64,000 nucleotides of DNA, taken from Amycolatopsis antarctica (GTDB lineage Bacteria > Actinomycetota > Actinomycetes > Mycobacteriales > Pseudonocardiaceae). The DNA lies in assembly GCF_002262875.1 (NCBI RefSeq), contig NZ_NKYE01000004.1:124001-188000 (forward strand), given 5' to 3'. The position numbers and the translations under genes were made by a program. Under the pieces are notes generated by a model that had not been told where the DNA came from, did no database searches, and was given only the letters and a program-made list of their open reading frames with translations. Shown here one piece after another: positions 7,321-16,066 of this stretch (position 1 is the stretch's first letter; every line of letters starts with the position of its first letter).

Positions 7321-7507
7321 TCGATGCGGGGCAGCCGGGCACCGTCGCCGACGTTGACGCTCACCATCGCCGCCCGTACGGGGAAGCGCCGTGTGCGCCG
7401 CGACCTGGCGTCTGCCGTAGCGTCGATGGGGACCCCTTCGGCGAACTCGGCGAGGGCCGTATCGCGCAGCCGTACCGCACAGGGGCGGCGATCGTGTGGG
7501 AGGCGGA

Positions 7508-8827
7508 GTGAGGAAGACGTTCGACACGCCCTCGGGACCCGTCGTCGGCAGGGTCGACGGCGATGTGGTCCGGGTGCTCGGTGTTCCGTACGCGGTCGCG
7601 GAGCGCTTCACCAGGCCACGCCCGGTGCCGCCGTTCGACGAGCCGTTCGCTGCCTGCGAGCGTGCGCCCGCCGCGCCACAGCGGCGGTCCGAACTGCTGG
7701 TCCGGTTGATCGGGGACGACCACCTGGGAAGCGACGAGAACTGCCAGCGCTTGTCCGTCACTCTCCCGTCCGGCCTCGCCGATGACGAGCGCCTGCCGGT
7801 GATGGTGTGGATCCACGGCGGTTCCTACGTCACCGGGGCGGGCGACCTCGACGTGTACGACCCGCGCGCACTGGTGACCGAGCAGCGGGTGATCGTGGTC
7901 GCGATCACCTACCGGCTCGGTGTGCTGGGCTTTCTCGGCGACGGCACGCGAGTTCCGGCCAACCTCGGACTACTCGATCAGCTTCAGGCGCTGCGCTGGG
8001 TCCGGGACAACATCGCCGCGTTCGGCGGCGACCCCGCGTCGATCACGCTTTTCGGCCAGTCGGCGGGCGGTGACGCGATCGCGCACCTGATGATCAGCGA
8101 GGGCGCGGAAGACCTGTTCCGCCGGGCGATCATCCAGAGCGCTCCACTGGGCATCACCCACGGCCGCGCCGCGATGACCGACGCCATGCTCGCGGCCCTG
8201 GGCGAACCCTCGCGCACGGCCCCGGCCGCCGAACTCGTTGCCACGCAGGCTGTGGCAGAGCGTGCGGCGCGTGGTTCCGGCTTGCCGGCCGGGATGCCGT
8301 TCGGCGTCCAGTACGGCCTGCCCCCGGTGCCGGAGGAGGCCGACCGCGACGAGGCCTGGCGCCGGGTGGCGCGGGACATCGACGTTCTCATCGGCTCCAC
8401 CGCGGAGGAGACGGCGATGGTCGCCGGAGCGGTGCCCGCCGTCGAACTCCTGTTCCGGGTTCCGCTGCTGGGGCGCGTGTTCAGGCGCCTGCTCGTCACC
8501 CCGTCCACTCGCCGGGTCTACGAAACTCCCGCGAAGGATTTCGTGCGCAGGCATCGGCAGGCGGGTGGAACGGCCGTGCGGTACCGCATGAGCTGGCATC
8601 CGGCCGGCAGCGGGTTCGGAGCCGCCCACATCACCGACATTCCCCTGTTGATGGGGACGCGCCGGGTGTGGGAGGGCACGCGCTTGCTCGGTTCGAGCAC
8701 CTGGGCCGACATCGACGGCAGGGGCAGGCTGGTTCGCCGTGTCTGGGCCGATTTCGCACGCACCGGCACGGTGGCCCCGGAGATGGCGAACGCGGTGAGC
8801 GACACCGTCACCTTTCCCGAGGACTGA
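7508..8827 (+). CDS. Type-B carboxylesterase / para-nitrobenzyl-esterase family
   Basis: GTG 7508 is preceded by GGGAGGCGGA, a better ribosome binding site than that of the GTG four codons earlier; the product is 439 residues. The alpha/beta-hydrolase oxyanion region (WIHGGSY, about residue 103) and nucleophile elbow (GQSAGG, about residue 185) are present, and the spacing fits the carboxylesterase/cholinesterase family, which hydrolyses ester bonds of small substrates. It is slightly short for the family (about 490). It is the first chromosomal gene right of the attachment site and may be unrelated to the peptide cluster. An ester-cleaving tailoring role is possible but nothing supports it. 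Confidence 0.8.
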   Translation: MRKTFDTPSGPVVGRVDGDVVRVLGVPYAVAERFTRPRPVPPFDEPFAACERAPAAPQRRSELLVRLIGDDHLGSDENCQRLSVTLPSGLADDERLPVMVWIHGGSYVTGAGDLDVYDPRALVTEQRVIVVAITYRLGVLGFLGDGTRVPANLGLLDQLQALRWVRDNIAAFGGDPASITLFGQSAGGDAIAHLMISEGAEDLFRRAIIQSAPLGITHGRAAMTDAMLAALGEPSRTAPAAELVATQAVAERAARGSGLPAGMPFGVQYGLPPVPEEADRDEAWRRVARDIDVLIGSTAEETAMVAGAVPAVELLFRVPLLGRVFRRLLVTPSTRRVYETPAKDFVRRHRQAGGTAVRYRMSWHPAGSGFGAAHITDIPLLMGTRRVWEGTRLLGSSTWADIDGRGRLVRRVWADFARTGTVAPEMANAVSDTVTFPED

Positions 8828-8877
8828 CGGCGAGCGCGATCCGGGCCCGTCGTCGTCTCATACTGCATATGAAGCCC

Positions 8878-9534
8878 TCAGGTCAGCCAGTCCGGTGAAC
8901 CTACGAGTTCCTGCAGTTCGTTCAGCAGCCGGGCGGTGTGGAAACCGTCGGCCGCCGAGTGGTGGATCTGCAGAGCCAGCGGCATCACCGTGCGGTCGCC
9001 GCGTTCGAGGTACCGGCCGAGGGTGAAGGCCGGAGCGAAGTGGTCCCAGCCGGACTCGACGTGCAGGGTGAAGCCGGTGAACGAGGTCCACGGCATGCTG
9101 GAGATGTCGAACAGGTTCGACGGCGGTGGAAAACCTTGCGGGAACGGCGTTGTGGCGTGGCGGTGCTCGGCGATCAGTGCGGCCGCCGCCGGGTGGAAGC
9201 TGGTGAAGTCCGGATCGAACGGTGCCCGGACGTTGGCGAAGGTCTCCCGGCCCGGGTTGAACACGGTGAACGACGGGTCCACCACGTCCCAGATAGCGGG
9301 CCGCCCCTGCTCGTCCACGGTCATCCGGAACTCCTCGTGCCGGTTGACCACCGTGGCCAGCGCCCAGATCTGGGCCGGATAGGTCTTCCGGCCGGTCGCG
9401 CGTAGCCGGGCCACCAATGCCGTGACGTCGAGTTCGACCGTGATCGCGTAGTAGGTGGGCCTGCGATTCCGGTAGTGCTCGAAATGCGCGTGACGCGCCC
9501 AGGTGGACGTGTCGATCGGCCGCGGGGTGCACAC
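8878..9534 (-). CDS. Chloramphenicol acetyltransferase (type A CAT) family enzyme
   Basis: The reading frame is open far upstream, but family comparison places the start at GTG 9534 (protein begins VCTPRPIDTSTW), giving 218 residues, the normal CAT length of about 215-220. The N-terminal TSTWARHAHFEHY pattern matches the conserved CAT start, and the C-terminal HHSAADGFH contains the catalytic His of the HHxxxDGxH motif. CATs transfer acetyl from acetyl-CoA to a hydroxyl of chloramphenicol or related alcohols and work as soluble trimers. Many actinomycete homologues have no proven substrate. The gene is divergent from the precursor operon and could be a resistance gene or unrelated. Confidence 0.85.
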   Translation of the reverse strand: MCTPRPIDTSTWARHAHFEHYRNRRPTYYAITVELDVTALVARLRATGRKTYPAQIWALATVVNRHEEFRMTVDEQGRPAIWDVVDPSFTVFNPGRETFANVRAPFDPDFTSFHPAAAALIAEHRHATTPFPQGFPPPSNLFDISSMPWTSFTGFTLHVESGWDHFAPAFTLGRYLERGDRTVMPLALQIHHSAADGFHTARLLNELQELVGSPDWLT

Positions 9535-9906
9535 GCCCCCGATCGTGCCAGCCCGCCGCCGGTAGCCGGTAATCCGGCACGCCGAGGCGTGGCTACCACG
9601 CTGACGCGGCCCTTTCATCGCACGGCGAATCAGGCTTGCCCGCCGCGGCGAACCGGCCGTACTCCTCGGGCAGGAAGATCGGCCCGGCGGACGGCACACC
9701 GCCATCCGGTGGTCGAAATAATTCCGAGTTGCCGTGATCACCCCGGAAAATCCCGCACCCCGCATACCGTCGCAACATTGCTGACCAGCGTATTTCAGCA
9801 TCGAGTGAGAGCGCTGGCCCAACGGTGGCGGCCTGGAAGAGACTGAGCCCGAATCAACAGACTCGGCGTGTGTCCAGGGCGCCCACGTTAGAAGCGAGTT
9901 ACGATC
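9535..9906. other. Divergent intergenic region upstream of the chain-extension operon
   Basis: 372 bases without a credible gene, between the CAT-type gene and the isopropylmalate-synthase-like gene. It should hold promoters for both. One hyphenated inverted repeat, TGCTGA-N10-TCAGCA at 9779-9800, lies about 105 bases before the ATG at 9907 and could be an operator. I see no clear -35/-10 pair. Confidence 0.4.
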
Positions 9907-11085
9907 ATGTCCAACGAGAGAAAATCTGATCTGCGACGCATATCCATATTCGACTCCACACTGCGTGACGGTGAACAGGCTCCGGGAAACGCGATGCTTC
10001 CCGAGCAGAAACTGGAAATCGCGATGGCGATCGAGGCGCTGGGCGTCGACGTCATCGAAACGGGTTTCCCGAGTTCCTCCCCGGCTGATTTCGCGGCCAC
10101 GAAGCTGATCGCGGAGTCGGTCACCACGGCCCGGATCGCCACGCTCAACCGGGCCGTACGCGAGGACGTGCGGCTTGCACTCGAGGCCGGTGGCACCGAC
10201 GACCACCACCTCCAGATCATGGCCACCGGCAGCGAGACACACCTCCGGTTCAAGCGGGGCATCAGCCAGAGCGAGGCGCAGGCGGAGGTGATCGACGCGA
10301 TCAAGTACGGCAAGAGCCTGGGGGCCAAGCACATCACACTCGGCGTCGAGGACGCCTCCCGCGGTTCCGACGCCCTGCTGCGGCCGCTGATCGAGGAGTC
10401 GCTCGCCGCCGGTGCCGACGCCGTCGCCTTCGCCGACACCACCGGCTGCGCGACGCCGGACGAGTACGGCGCGCAGGTCGCCAGGGTCAAGTCCTGGATG
10501 GGCGACGCGATCCTGTCCACGCACTGCCACGAGGATCTGGGGCTCTCGCTGGCGAACGCGCTCGCCGGGATCCAGGCCGGGGCGGACGAGGTGCAGGCGA
10601 CGCTGGCCGGAATCGGTGAACGCGCGGGCAACACCTCGCTCGAGGAACTGATCGCGGTGCTGACCTACAAGGGCGAGCAGTTCGGTGCGCGGACGACGGC
10701 ACGTGCCGAAGGACTGTACGACGCCTTCCAGATCCTGCGCCGCTCGATCGGTCTCCAGGTTCCGCGCAACAAGGCCATTTTCGGCGTCAACGCGTTCGCC
10801 ACGCAGGCCGGAATCCACCAGGCCGGAATGCTGCGTGATCCGATCACCTACGAATACATCGAACCGCACCGGTTCGGCCGCGAACGCAGCATGCTCGTCG
10901 GCAGGCACTCCGGCCGCAGCATTCTGCGATTCCTGTTCGAGCAACTCGAACTGCCGATGAACGACTCGGTGATCGACGATCTGTACGAGGAGTACATCGC
11001 GAATCGGACGAACGGTGAATGCGTGAGCATGTCGGAGCTGCGCGGAATCATCACCGACAAGCTGTCGGCGGGGGTGTCGGCGTGA
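9907..11085 (+). CDS. 2-Isopropylmalate/homocitrate-synthase-like DRE-TIM enzyme, no regulatory domain
   Basis: A 392-residue enzyme of the LeuA/homocitrate synthase family, which condenses acetyl-CoA with a 2-oxoacid. It has the N-terminal [10 protein letters not shown] signature (about residues 14-24), the metal-binding HCHEDLG (about 204-210) and [12 protein letters not shown] downstream. It ends after the TIM barrel and linker and lacks the roughly 120-residue LeuA allosteric domain that gives leucine feedback in housekeeping enzymes of 510-600 residues. It heads a five-gene block with leuC-, leuD-, leuB- and aminotransferase-like genes. The natural reading is 2-oxoacid chain extension, e.g. 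2-oxoisocaproate to the homoleucine precursor. Homocitrate/aminoadipate synthesis is the alternative. Its stop overlaps the next GTG (GTGA). Confidence 0.85.
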   Translation: MSNERKSDLRRISIFDSTLRDGEQAPGNAMLPEQKLEIAMAIEALGVDVIETGFPSSSPADFAATKLIAESVTTARIATLNRAVREDVRLALEAGGTDDHHLQIMATGSETHLRFKRGISQSEAQAEVIDAIKYGKSLGAKHITLGVEDASRGSDALLRPLIEESLAAGADAVAFADTTGCATPDEYGAQVARVKSWMGDAILSTHCHEDLGLSLANALAGIQAGADEVQATLAGIGERAGNTSLEELIAVLTYKGEQFGARTTARAEGLYDAFQILRRSIGLQVPRNKAIFGVNAFATQAGIHQAGMLRDPITYEYIEPHRFGRERSMLVGRHSGRSILRFLFEQLELPMNDSVIDDLYEEYIANRTNGECVSMSELRGIITDKLSAGVSA

Positions 11086-12485
11086 CGCCGGCGCCGAGGA
11101 CGCTGATCGAGAAGGTCTGGCAGCGGCACGTCGTCCAAGCCGAGCCGGGTGAACCGGACCTGCTCTACATCGACCTGCACCTCATCCACGAAGCCAGTTC
11201 CCCGCAGGCGTTCGACGGTCTGCGGCTGGCCGGGCGGAAGGTACGCAGGCCGGACCTGACGCTGGCGCTGGAGGACCACAACGTCCCGACGAACTCGCTG
11301 ATCATCGCCGACCCGATGGGCAAGGCGCAGGTCGAGACGCTGCGCCGGAACTGCGCCGACTCGGGGATCGAACTGTTCCAGTTCGGCGACCGCAGGCAGG
11401 GCATCGTGCACGTCGTGGGCCCGGAGCTCGGCTACGTCCAGCCCGGCATGTCGGTGATCTGCGGCGACAGCCACACCGCCACCCACGGCGCGTTCGGCGC
11501 GCTCGCGTTCGGGGTCGGCACCAGCGACGTCGAGCACGTACTGGCCACGCAGACCCTCGCGCTGGCCCGGCCGAGAACGATGGCCGTCGAGTTCACCGGG
11601 GAGCTGCCCGCCGACGTCGGCGCGAAGGACCTCATCCTGGCCCTCATCGCCCGGATCGGTGCCAACGGTGCGAACGGGCACATCATCGAGTACCGGGGTC
11701 CCGCCATCGAGCGCATCTCGATGGAGGGCCGGATGACGATGTGCAACATGAGCATCGAGGCCGGTGCGCGTGCCGGGCTGATCGCCCCCGACGCGACCAC
11801 CTATGCCTATCTCGAAGGCAGGCCGGCCGCACCGCGCGGTGCCGAATGGGATGCTGCGGTCACGTACTGGGAGTCGCTGGTTTCCGACGAGGGCGCGGCG
11901 TTCGACCGCACGGTCACCATCGACGTCACGACCCTGTCGCCGTTCGTCACCTGGGGAACCAACCCCGGGCAGGCGGTCCCGTTGCGCGAGGAGGTCCCCG
12001 AGCTCGACTCCTTCACCGACCCGGTGGCGCGGGCCGCGGCCGAACGGGCACTGGACTACATGGATCTCGTGCCCGGCACCCGGATGGACAGCATCGAGAT
12101 CGACACGGTCTTCATCGGCTCCTGCACGAACGGCCGGATTGAGGACCTGCGCGCGGCCGCCGCTGTGCTCGACGGACGCACGGTGGCCGACGGCGTGACG
12201 ATGCTGATCGTGCCCGGGTCGATGGAGGTGCGCAGGCAGGCCGAGGAGGAGGGCCTGCACGAGGTCTTCCTCGCGTCGGGCGCGCAGTGGCGGCTCTCCG
12301 GCTGCTCGATGTGCCTCGGCATGAACGCCGACCGGCTGGTGGGCGTCAAGCGCTGCGCCTCCACCTCGAACCGCAACTACGAGGGCAGGCAGGGCGCGCA
12401 GGCGCGAACCCACCTCGTGTCCCCGGCGGTCGCCGCCGCCACCGCGATCGCCGGCCGGCTGACCGCGCCGGGCAGCCTGTCGTGA
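11082..12485 (+). CDS. LeuC-like aconitase-family large subunit
   Basis: GTG 11082 overlaps the preceding stop, giving 467 residues, the usual LeuC length. Conserved [19 protein letters not shown] (about residues 129-147), GSCTNGR (about 346) and GCSMCLGMN (about 407-415) supply the three cysteine ligands of the [4Fe-4S] cluster. The enzyme, as a heterodimer with the small subunit that follows, isomerises 2-isopropylmalate-type acids by dehydration and rehydration. Clustering with the synthase and dehydrogenase genes beside an NRPS suggests it is a dedicated copy that handles a longer-chain homologue. Specificity for isopropylmalate, its homologues or homoaconitate cannot be read by eye. Confidence 0.88.
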   Translation: MTPAPRTLIEKVWQRHVVQAEPGEPDLLYIDLHLIHEASSPQAFDGLRLAGRKVRRPDLTLALEDHNVPTNSLIIADPMGKAQVETLRRNCADSGIELFQFGDRRQGIVHVVGPELGYVQPGMSVICGDSHTATHGAFGALAFGVGTSDVEHVLATQTLALARPRTMAVEFTGELPADVGAKDLILALIARIGANGANGHIIEYRGPAIERISMEGRMTMCNMSIEAGARAGLIAPDATTYAYLEGRPAAPRGAEWDAAVTYWESLVSDEGAAFDRTVTIDVTTLSPFVTWGTNPGQAVPLREEVPELDSFTDPVARAAAERALDYMDLVPGTRMDSIEIDTVFIGSCTNGRIEDLRAAAAVLDGRTVADGVTMLIVPGSMEVRRQAEEEGLHEVFLASGAQWRLSGCSMCLGMNADRLVGVKRCASTSNRNYEGRQGAQARTHLVSPAVAAATAIAGRLTAPGSLS

Positions 12486-12493
12486 GGAAACCG

Positions 12494-13126
12494 ATGGAAC
12501 CGTTGATCCAGCACACCGGCCGGGCGATCGCACTGCGCCGCGGTGACGTCGACACCGACCAGATCATTCCCGCCGAGTTCTGCAAGCGGCTCACCAAGAG
12601 CGGCTACGAGGACACCCTGTTCGTGACCTGGCGGGAGGATCCCGAGTTCCCGTTGAACGATCCGCGCCGCGCGGGGGCGTCCGTCCTGATCGGCGCGCAC
12701 AACTTCGGTACCGGCAGTTCCCGGGAGCACGCCGTCTGGGCCCTGCGGGACTGGGGGTTCGCCGTCGTCGTGGCGAGCAGCTTCGGCGACATCTTCCGCC
12801 GCAACGCTTTCAAGAACGGCCTGCTCGCCGTCGAGCTGCCGGAGGAGGTCGTGGCGGAACTCGCCGACCGGGCCGACGCCGACCCGGCCTTCGAGATCAC
12901 CGTCGACCTGGATAGCCGGGAACTGCGGGCGGACGGGCTGCGGCACGGGTTCGAGGTGGACCGCCGTGCGCGCAGGCTGCTGCTGGAAGGGCTCGACGAC
13001 ATCGCGGTGACCCTCGGCAAGGACGGGCTGATCGCGGACTACGAACGGGCACGGCATTCCTGGTTGCCGCGGCTCGCGCCGACCGACCCGATCCCGTCCG
13101 GAAACCTTCGGCTGGCGGCCAACTGA
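12494..13126 (+). CDS. LeuD-like aconitase-family small subunit
   Basis: ATG 12494 is preceded by GAGGA at good spacing; an in-frame GTG at 12482 overlapping the LeuC-like stop is the alternative. The 210-residue product has the swivel-domain pattern of LeuD (GDVDTDQIIPAEFCKR near the N-terminus and NFGTGSSREHA, about residues 71-81). It completes the isomerase heterodimer with the preceding large subunit. Length and domain content are normal for LeuD, and the gene is in the same operon. Confidence 0.88.
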   Translation: MEPLIQHTGRAIALRRGDVDTDQIIPAEFCKRLTKSGYEDTLFVTWREDPEFPLNDPRRAGASVLIGAHNFGTGSSREHAVWALRDWGFAVVVASSFGDIFRRNAFKNGLLAVELPEEVVAELADRADADPAFEITVDLDSRELRADGLRHGFEVDRRARRLLLEGLDDIAVTLGKDGLIADYERARHSWLPRLAPTDPIPSGNLRLAAN

Positions 13127-13203
13127 CCGGGTTCCGCGGGGTCGTCGCGCACTCGCCCGGCCGCCCCCGTGGAACCGCAATGCCCCGCGAACGAGGAGAA
13201 ATC

Positions 13204-14232
13204 TTGACAACCATCACGGTCATCCCGGGCGACGGCATCGGACCGGAAGTGACTGACCAGGCGCTGCGGACGCTGGACGCGCTCGACCTCGGCCTGGACA
13301 TCGACATGCTCGACCACGTCAACGCCGGTACGTACCTGGAGACCGGCGAGGCGCTGACCGACGCCGACTTCGAACGGGTGCGCACCAGCGACAGCACCCT
13401 GCTCGGCGCGGTCGGCGATCCGCGCGTCGCGGGTACCGACTACGCCCGGGACGTGTTGCTGCGCCTGCGTTTCGACCTCGATCTGTACGTCAACTACCGG
13501 CCCGCCAAACTGTTCCACGACCGGCTCAGCCCGCTGCGGGACGAGACCCGCCGCGCGGTGGACTGCGTCATCGTGCGGGAGAACACCGAGGGCCTGTACG
13601 CGGGGATGGGCGGCGTGCTGCGTAAGCAGACGCCGTTCGAGATGACCATGGACGCCGAGATCAACACGCATCACGGCGTGTCCCGCATCGTCGACTTCGC
13701 CTTCTCCATCGCCCGTCGCTCGGTGTGCATGGTGGACAAGTCGAACGCGGTGAAGTTCGGCGGGCAGCTCTGGCAGCGGTACTGGCGGGAGGCCGCCGGG
13801 CGGCATCCGCGGCTGGAGACCTCGCACCTGTACGTGGACGCGGCGGTGATGAAGCTGGTCGAGGACCCGACCCGGTTCGACGTGATCGTCGCCAACAACT
13901 CCTACGGCGACATCCTCAGCGATCTGATGGCCGAGCTGGCCGGTGGACTCGGCACCGCGACCTCGGCGAACATCAACGGGGACACGGGTTTCGGGTTGTT
14001 CGAACCCGTACACGGCACCGCCCCGGACATCGCCGGGAAGGGCATCGCCAACCCGATCGGCGCGATCCTCAGCGCGGCACTGCTGATCGAACGCCTGGGG
14101 CACACCGCGGCGGCGGCGGCCGTCCGCGAGTCGGTGAACTCGGCGATCGCGCAGCGGCGGGTCACGCCCGACCTGGGCGGCGAACTGGGCACCGTGGACG
14201 CGGGCGAGGCCATCCGGGCGGGTCTGCGATGA
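13204..14232 (+). CDS. LeuB-like isopropylmalate/isocitrate-family dehydrogenase
   Basis: A TTG start at 13204 is decided by the strong GAGGAGAA ribosome binding site just before it; the product is 342 residues. TVIPGDGIGPEV at the N-terminus, the RENTEGLYAG segment (about 124-133), and the NSYGDILSDL region (about 229-238) mark the NAD-dependent beta-decarboxylating dehydrogenase family. It oxidises and decarboxylates the 3-alkylmalate-type intermediate to give a 2-oxoacid one carbon longer. The gap of 77 bases before it is the only break in the five-gene block. Its stop overlaps the aminotransferase start (ATGA). Confidence 0.88.
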   Translation: MTTITVIPGDGIGPEVTDQALRTLDALDLGLDIDMLDHVNAGTYLETGEALTDADFERVRTSDSTLLGAVGDPRVAGTDYARDVLLRLRFDLDLYVNYRPAKLFHDRLSPLRDETRRAVDCVIVRENTEGLYAGMGGVLRKQTPFEMTMDAEINTHHGVSRIVDFAFSIARRSVCMVDKSNAVKFGGQLWQRYWREAAGRHPRLETSHLYVDAAVMKLVEDPTRFDVIVANNSYGDILSDLMAELAGGLGTATSANINGDTGFGLFEPVHGTAPDIAGKGIANPIGAILSAALLIERLGHTAAAAAVRESVNSAIAQRRVTPDLGGELGTVDAGEAIRAGLR

Positions 14233-15410
14233 CGGGCGCGGTGACGGCCGGGCCCGCGACCAGATCGCTGACCTCGGCCCGGGTGGATGCCCTCGCCCCG
14301 GGAATGTTGTTCGGGCTGCTGTCCGAGGGCGCCAAGTACGACGCGATCGATCTCGCCGTCGGCACCCCCGCGGCGCCGGATCCCTCGCCCGCGGTGGTCG
14401 AGGCCGCCTGCGCGGCGATTCGCCAGGGCCGCAACCAGTACGGGCTGCCGATCGGGAACCCGGACCTGCGCAGGCTCATCGCCGGGAGCCTGCGCACCCC
14501 GGCCGATCCGGACACCGACATCACCATGACCGTCGGTGCCACCGAGGGCCTCGCCGTCGCCATGCTGTCCATTGTGGACCCTGGTGACGAGGTGATCCTG
14601 CTCGATCCGTGCTACGAGAACTTCGTCAGCGCCGTCGCGCTCGCCGGCGGGGTGCCGAGATTCGTCCCGCTGCGTGCCCCGGAGTGGCGGGCCGACCCGG
14701 CGGAACTGGCTGCCGCGTTCGGCCCGCGCACCCGCGCGATCGTGCTCAACACCCCGAACAACCCGACCGGTCACGTGCTCTCCCGCGAGGAACTGGCCGA
14801 GATCGCGGAACTGTGCGAACGCTGGAACGTAGCGGTGATCTCGGACGAGGTCTACGCGAAGTTCGTCTTCGACGGCAACGAGCACGTGTCGGTGGCGGAT
14901 CTGCCGGAGTTGCGGGAGCGCTGCGTGGTCATCGGCAGCCTGTCGAAGAGTCACGCGGTGAGCGGCTGGCGGATCGGGTACCTGCGGGCGGCGCCGGCAC
15001 TGAGCGCGGCCCTGCGCGAGGTACACGTGACCGTCACCGGTGTGGCGTCCACCCCACTGCAGCACGCGATCGCCGAGGCCGCCGCCGGGGACCCGGCGTT
15101 CTGGGAACCGGACCAGGACCTGCTGGCACAGCGGGACATCACGGTCGAGGCGTTCACCGCGCTCGGCGCGCGCTGCGTCCCGCCGCAGGGAAGCTGCTAC
15201 GTGATGGCCGACATCCGGCCGGTCACCACCGAGGACTGCGAGACCTTCGCCTACCGGCTGGCCAGGGAGGCGGGAGTGCTGGTGACGCCCGGAAAGTACT
15301 TCTTCGCCGGGGAACGGCACAGCGGCGACGAGTTCGTCAGGGTGGCGTTCAACCGCACCATGTCCGCCCTCACCGAGGTCCGCGACCGGCTCACCGCCTA
15401 CGCCCGCTGA
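14229..15410 (+). CDS. Fold-type I PLP aminotransferase for the extended 2-oxoacid
   Basis: ATG 14229 overlaps the dehydrogenase stop; the product is 393 residues, normal for class I/II aminotransferases. It has NTPNNPTGHVLS (about residues 173-184), SDEVYAKFVF, and the PLP-lysine region GSLSKSHAVSGWRIG (about 238-252, Lys at the SLSK). Coming last in the block, it most likely converts the chain-extended 2-oxoacid into the amino acid loaded by the NRPS. Several actinomycete homologues are annotated as aspartate or 2-aminoadipate aminotransferases, which fits homoleucine or 2-aminoadipate equally on homology alone. The NRPS context makes homoleucine the better guess. Confidence 0.8.
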   Translation: MTGAVTAGPATRSLTSARVDALAPGMLFGLLSEGAKYDAIDLAVGTPAAPDPSPAVVEAACAAIRQGRNQYGLPIGNPDLRRLIAGSLRTPADPDTDITMTVGATEGLAVAMLSIVDPGDEVILLDPCYENFVSAVALAGGVPRFVPLRAPEWRADPAELAAAFGPRTRAIVLNTPNNPTGHVLSREELAEIAELCERWNVAVISDEVYAKFVFDGNEHVSVADLPELRERCVVIGSLSKSHAVSGWRIGYLRAAPALSAALREVHVTVTGVASTPLQHAIAEAAAGDPAFWEPDQDLLAQRDITVEAFTALGARCVPPQGSCYVMADIRPVTTEDCETFAYRLAREAGVLVTPGKYFFAGERHSGDEFVRVAFNRTMSALTEVRDRLTAYAR

Positions 15411-15421
15411 CTCGCCGGACT

Positions 15422-16066
15422 TCAGGCCTGCAGGTAGGTCAGGACCGCGCGCACCCGTCGGTGCCCCGCACCGACGGGTGGCAGGTCGAGCTTGGCGAAG
15501 ATGTTGCCGATGTGCTTGTTGACGGCCGTCTCGCCGATTCCCAGCAGGGTGCCGAGCGTGGCGTTGGCGTGCCCCTCGGCCATCAGCGCCAGCACCTCCC
15601 GTTCTCTCGGGGTGAGCGAGGCGAGCGGGTCGTCGGCGTTGCGCCGCACCATGAGCTGGGAGATGACCTCCGGGTCCATCGCGCTGCCACCCGCCGCGAC
15701 CCGGTCGATCGAGTCCAGGAACTCCTCGACGCGGCCGACCCTGTCCTTGAGCAGGTAACCGATCCCGGAGGTGCCCTGGCTGAACAACTCGGTCGCGTAG
15801 CTGTGCTCGACGTACTGGGACAGCACCAGCACCGGCAACCCCGGCATCCGCTCGCGGGCGGCGATCGCCGCCCGCAACCCCTCGTCGCGCAGATCCGGTG
15901 GCAGCCGGACGTCGACGATCGCGATGTCCGGCCGGTGCTCCAGCAGCGCGGGCAGGATCTGCTCGCCGCGTTCGGCGACCGCCGCTATCTCGTGCCCCGC
16001 ACTGGTCAGCAGCAGCACCAGGCCCTCGCGCAACAGCGCGTTGTCCTCCGCGATCACGATCCGCAC
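15422..16066 (-). CDS. NarL/LuxR-type response regulator
   Basis: A 214-residue response regulator starting at GTG 16066. The receiver domain has the acidic pair (AEDN), the phospho-acceptor Asp in VDVRLPP (about residue 51) and the conserved Lys (YLLKD, about 105). The C-terminal LuxR helix-turn-helix (LTPREREVLALMAEG, about 150-164) binds DNA. It overlaps the histidine kinase gene by 13 bases and is convergent with the aminotransferase gene 11 bases away. It presumably controls the divergent ABC transporter. It closely resembles the orphan regulator at 50574-51245. Confidence 0.9.
   Translation of the reverse strand: MRIVIAEDNALLREGLVLLLTSAGHEIAAVAERGEQILPALLEHRPDIAIVDVRLPPDLRDEGLRAAIAARERMPGLPVLVLSQYVEHSYATELFSQGTSGIGYLLKDRVGRVEEFLDSIDRVAAGGSAMDPEVISQLMVRRNADDPLASLTPREREVLALMAEGHANATLGTLLGIGETAVNKHIGNIFAKLDLPPVGAGHRRVRAVLTYLQA

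Noticed and set aside
7153..7761. Extension of the unknown minus-strand gene rightward to 7761
   Set aside because: It runs through the tRNA fragment and the esterase start, reading the false protein typical of a translated tRNA. The start must lie left of about 7180.
9535..10944. Extension of the CAT frame rightward over the isopropylmalate-synthase-like gene
   Set aside because: The CAT family starts at the TSTWARHAHF region, and the plus-strand synthase is clearly coding there.
9907..15410. Lysine biosynthesis by the aminoadipate route
   Set aside because: A homocitrate-type reading is possible by family, but no aminoadipate kinase/reductase or LysW-type carrier gene is present, and the NRPS context favours a nonproteinogenic amino acid. 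Kept only as an alternative.
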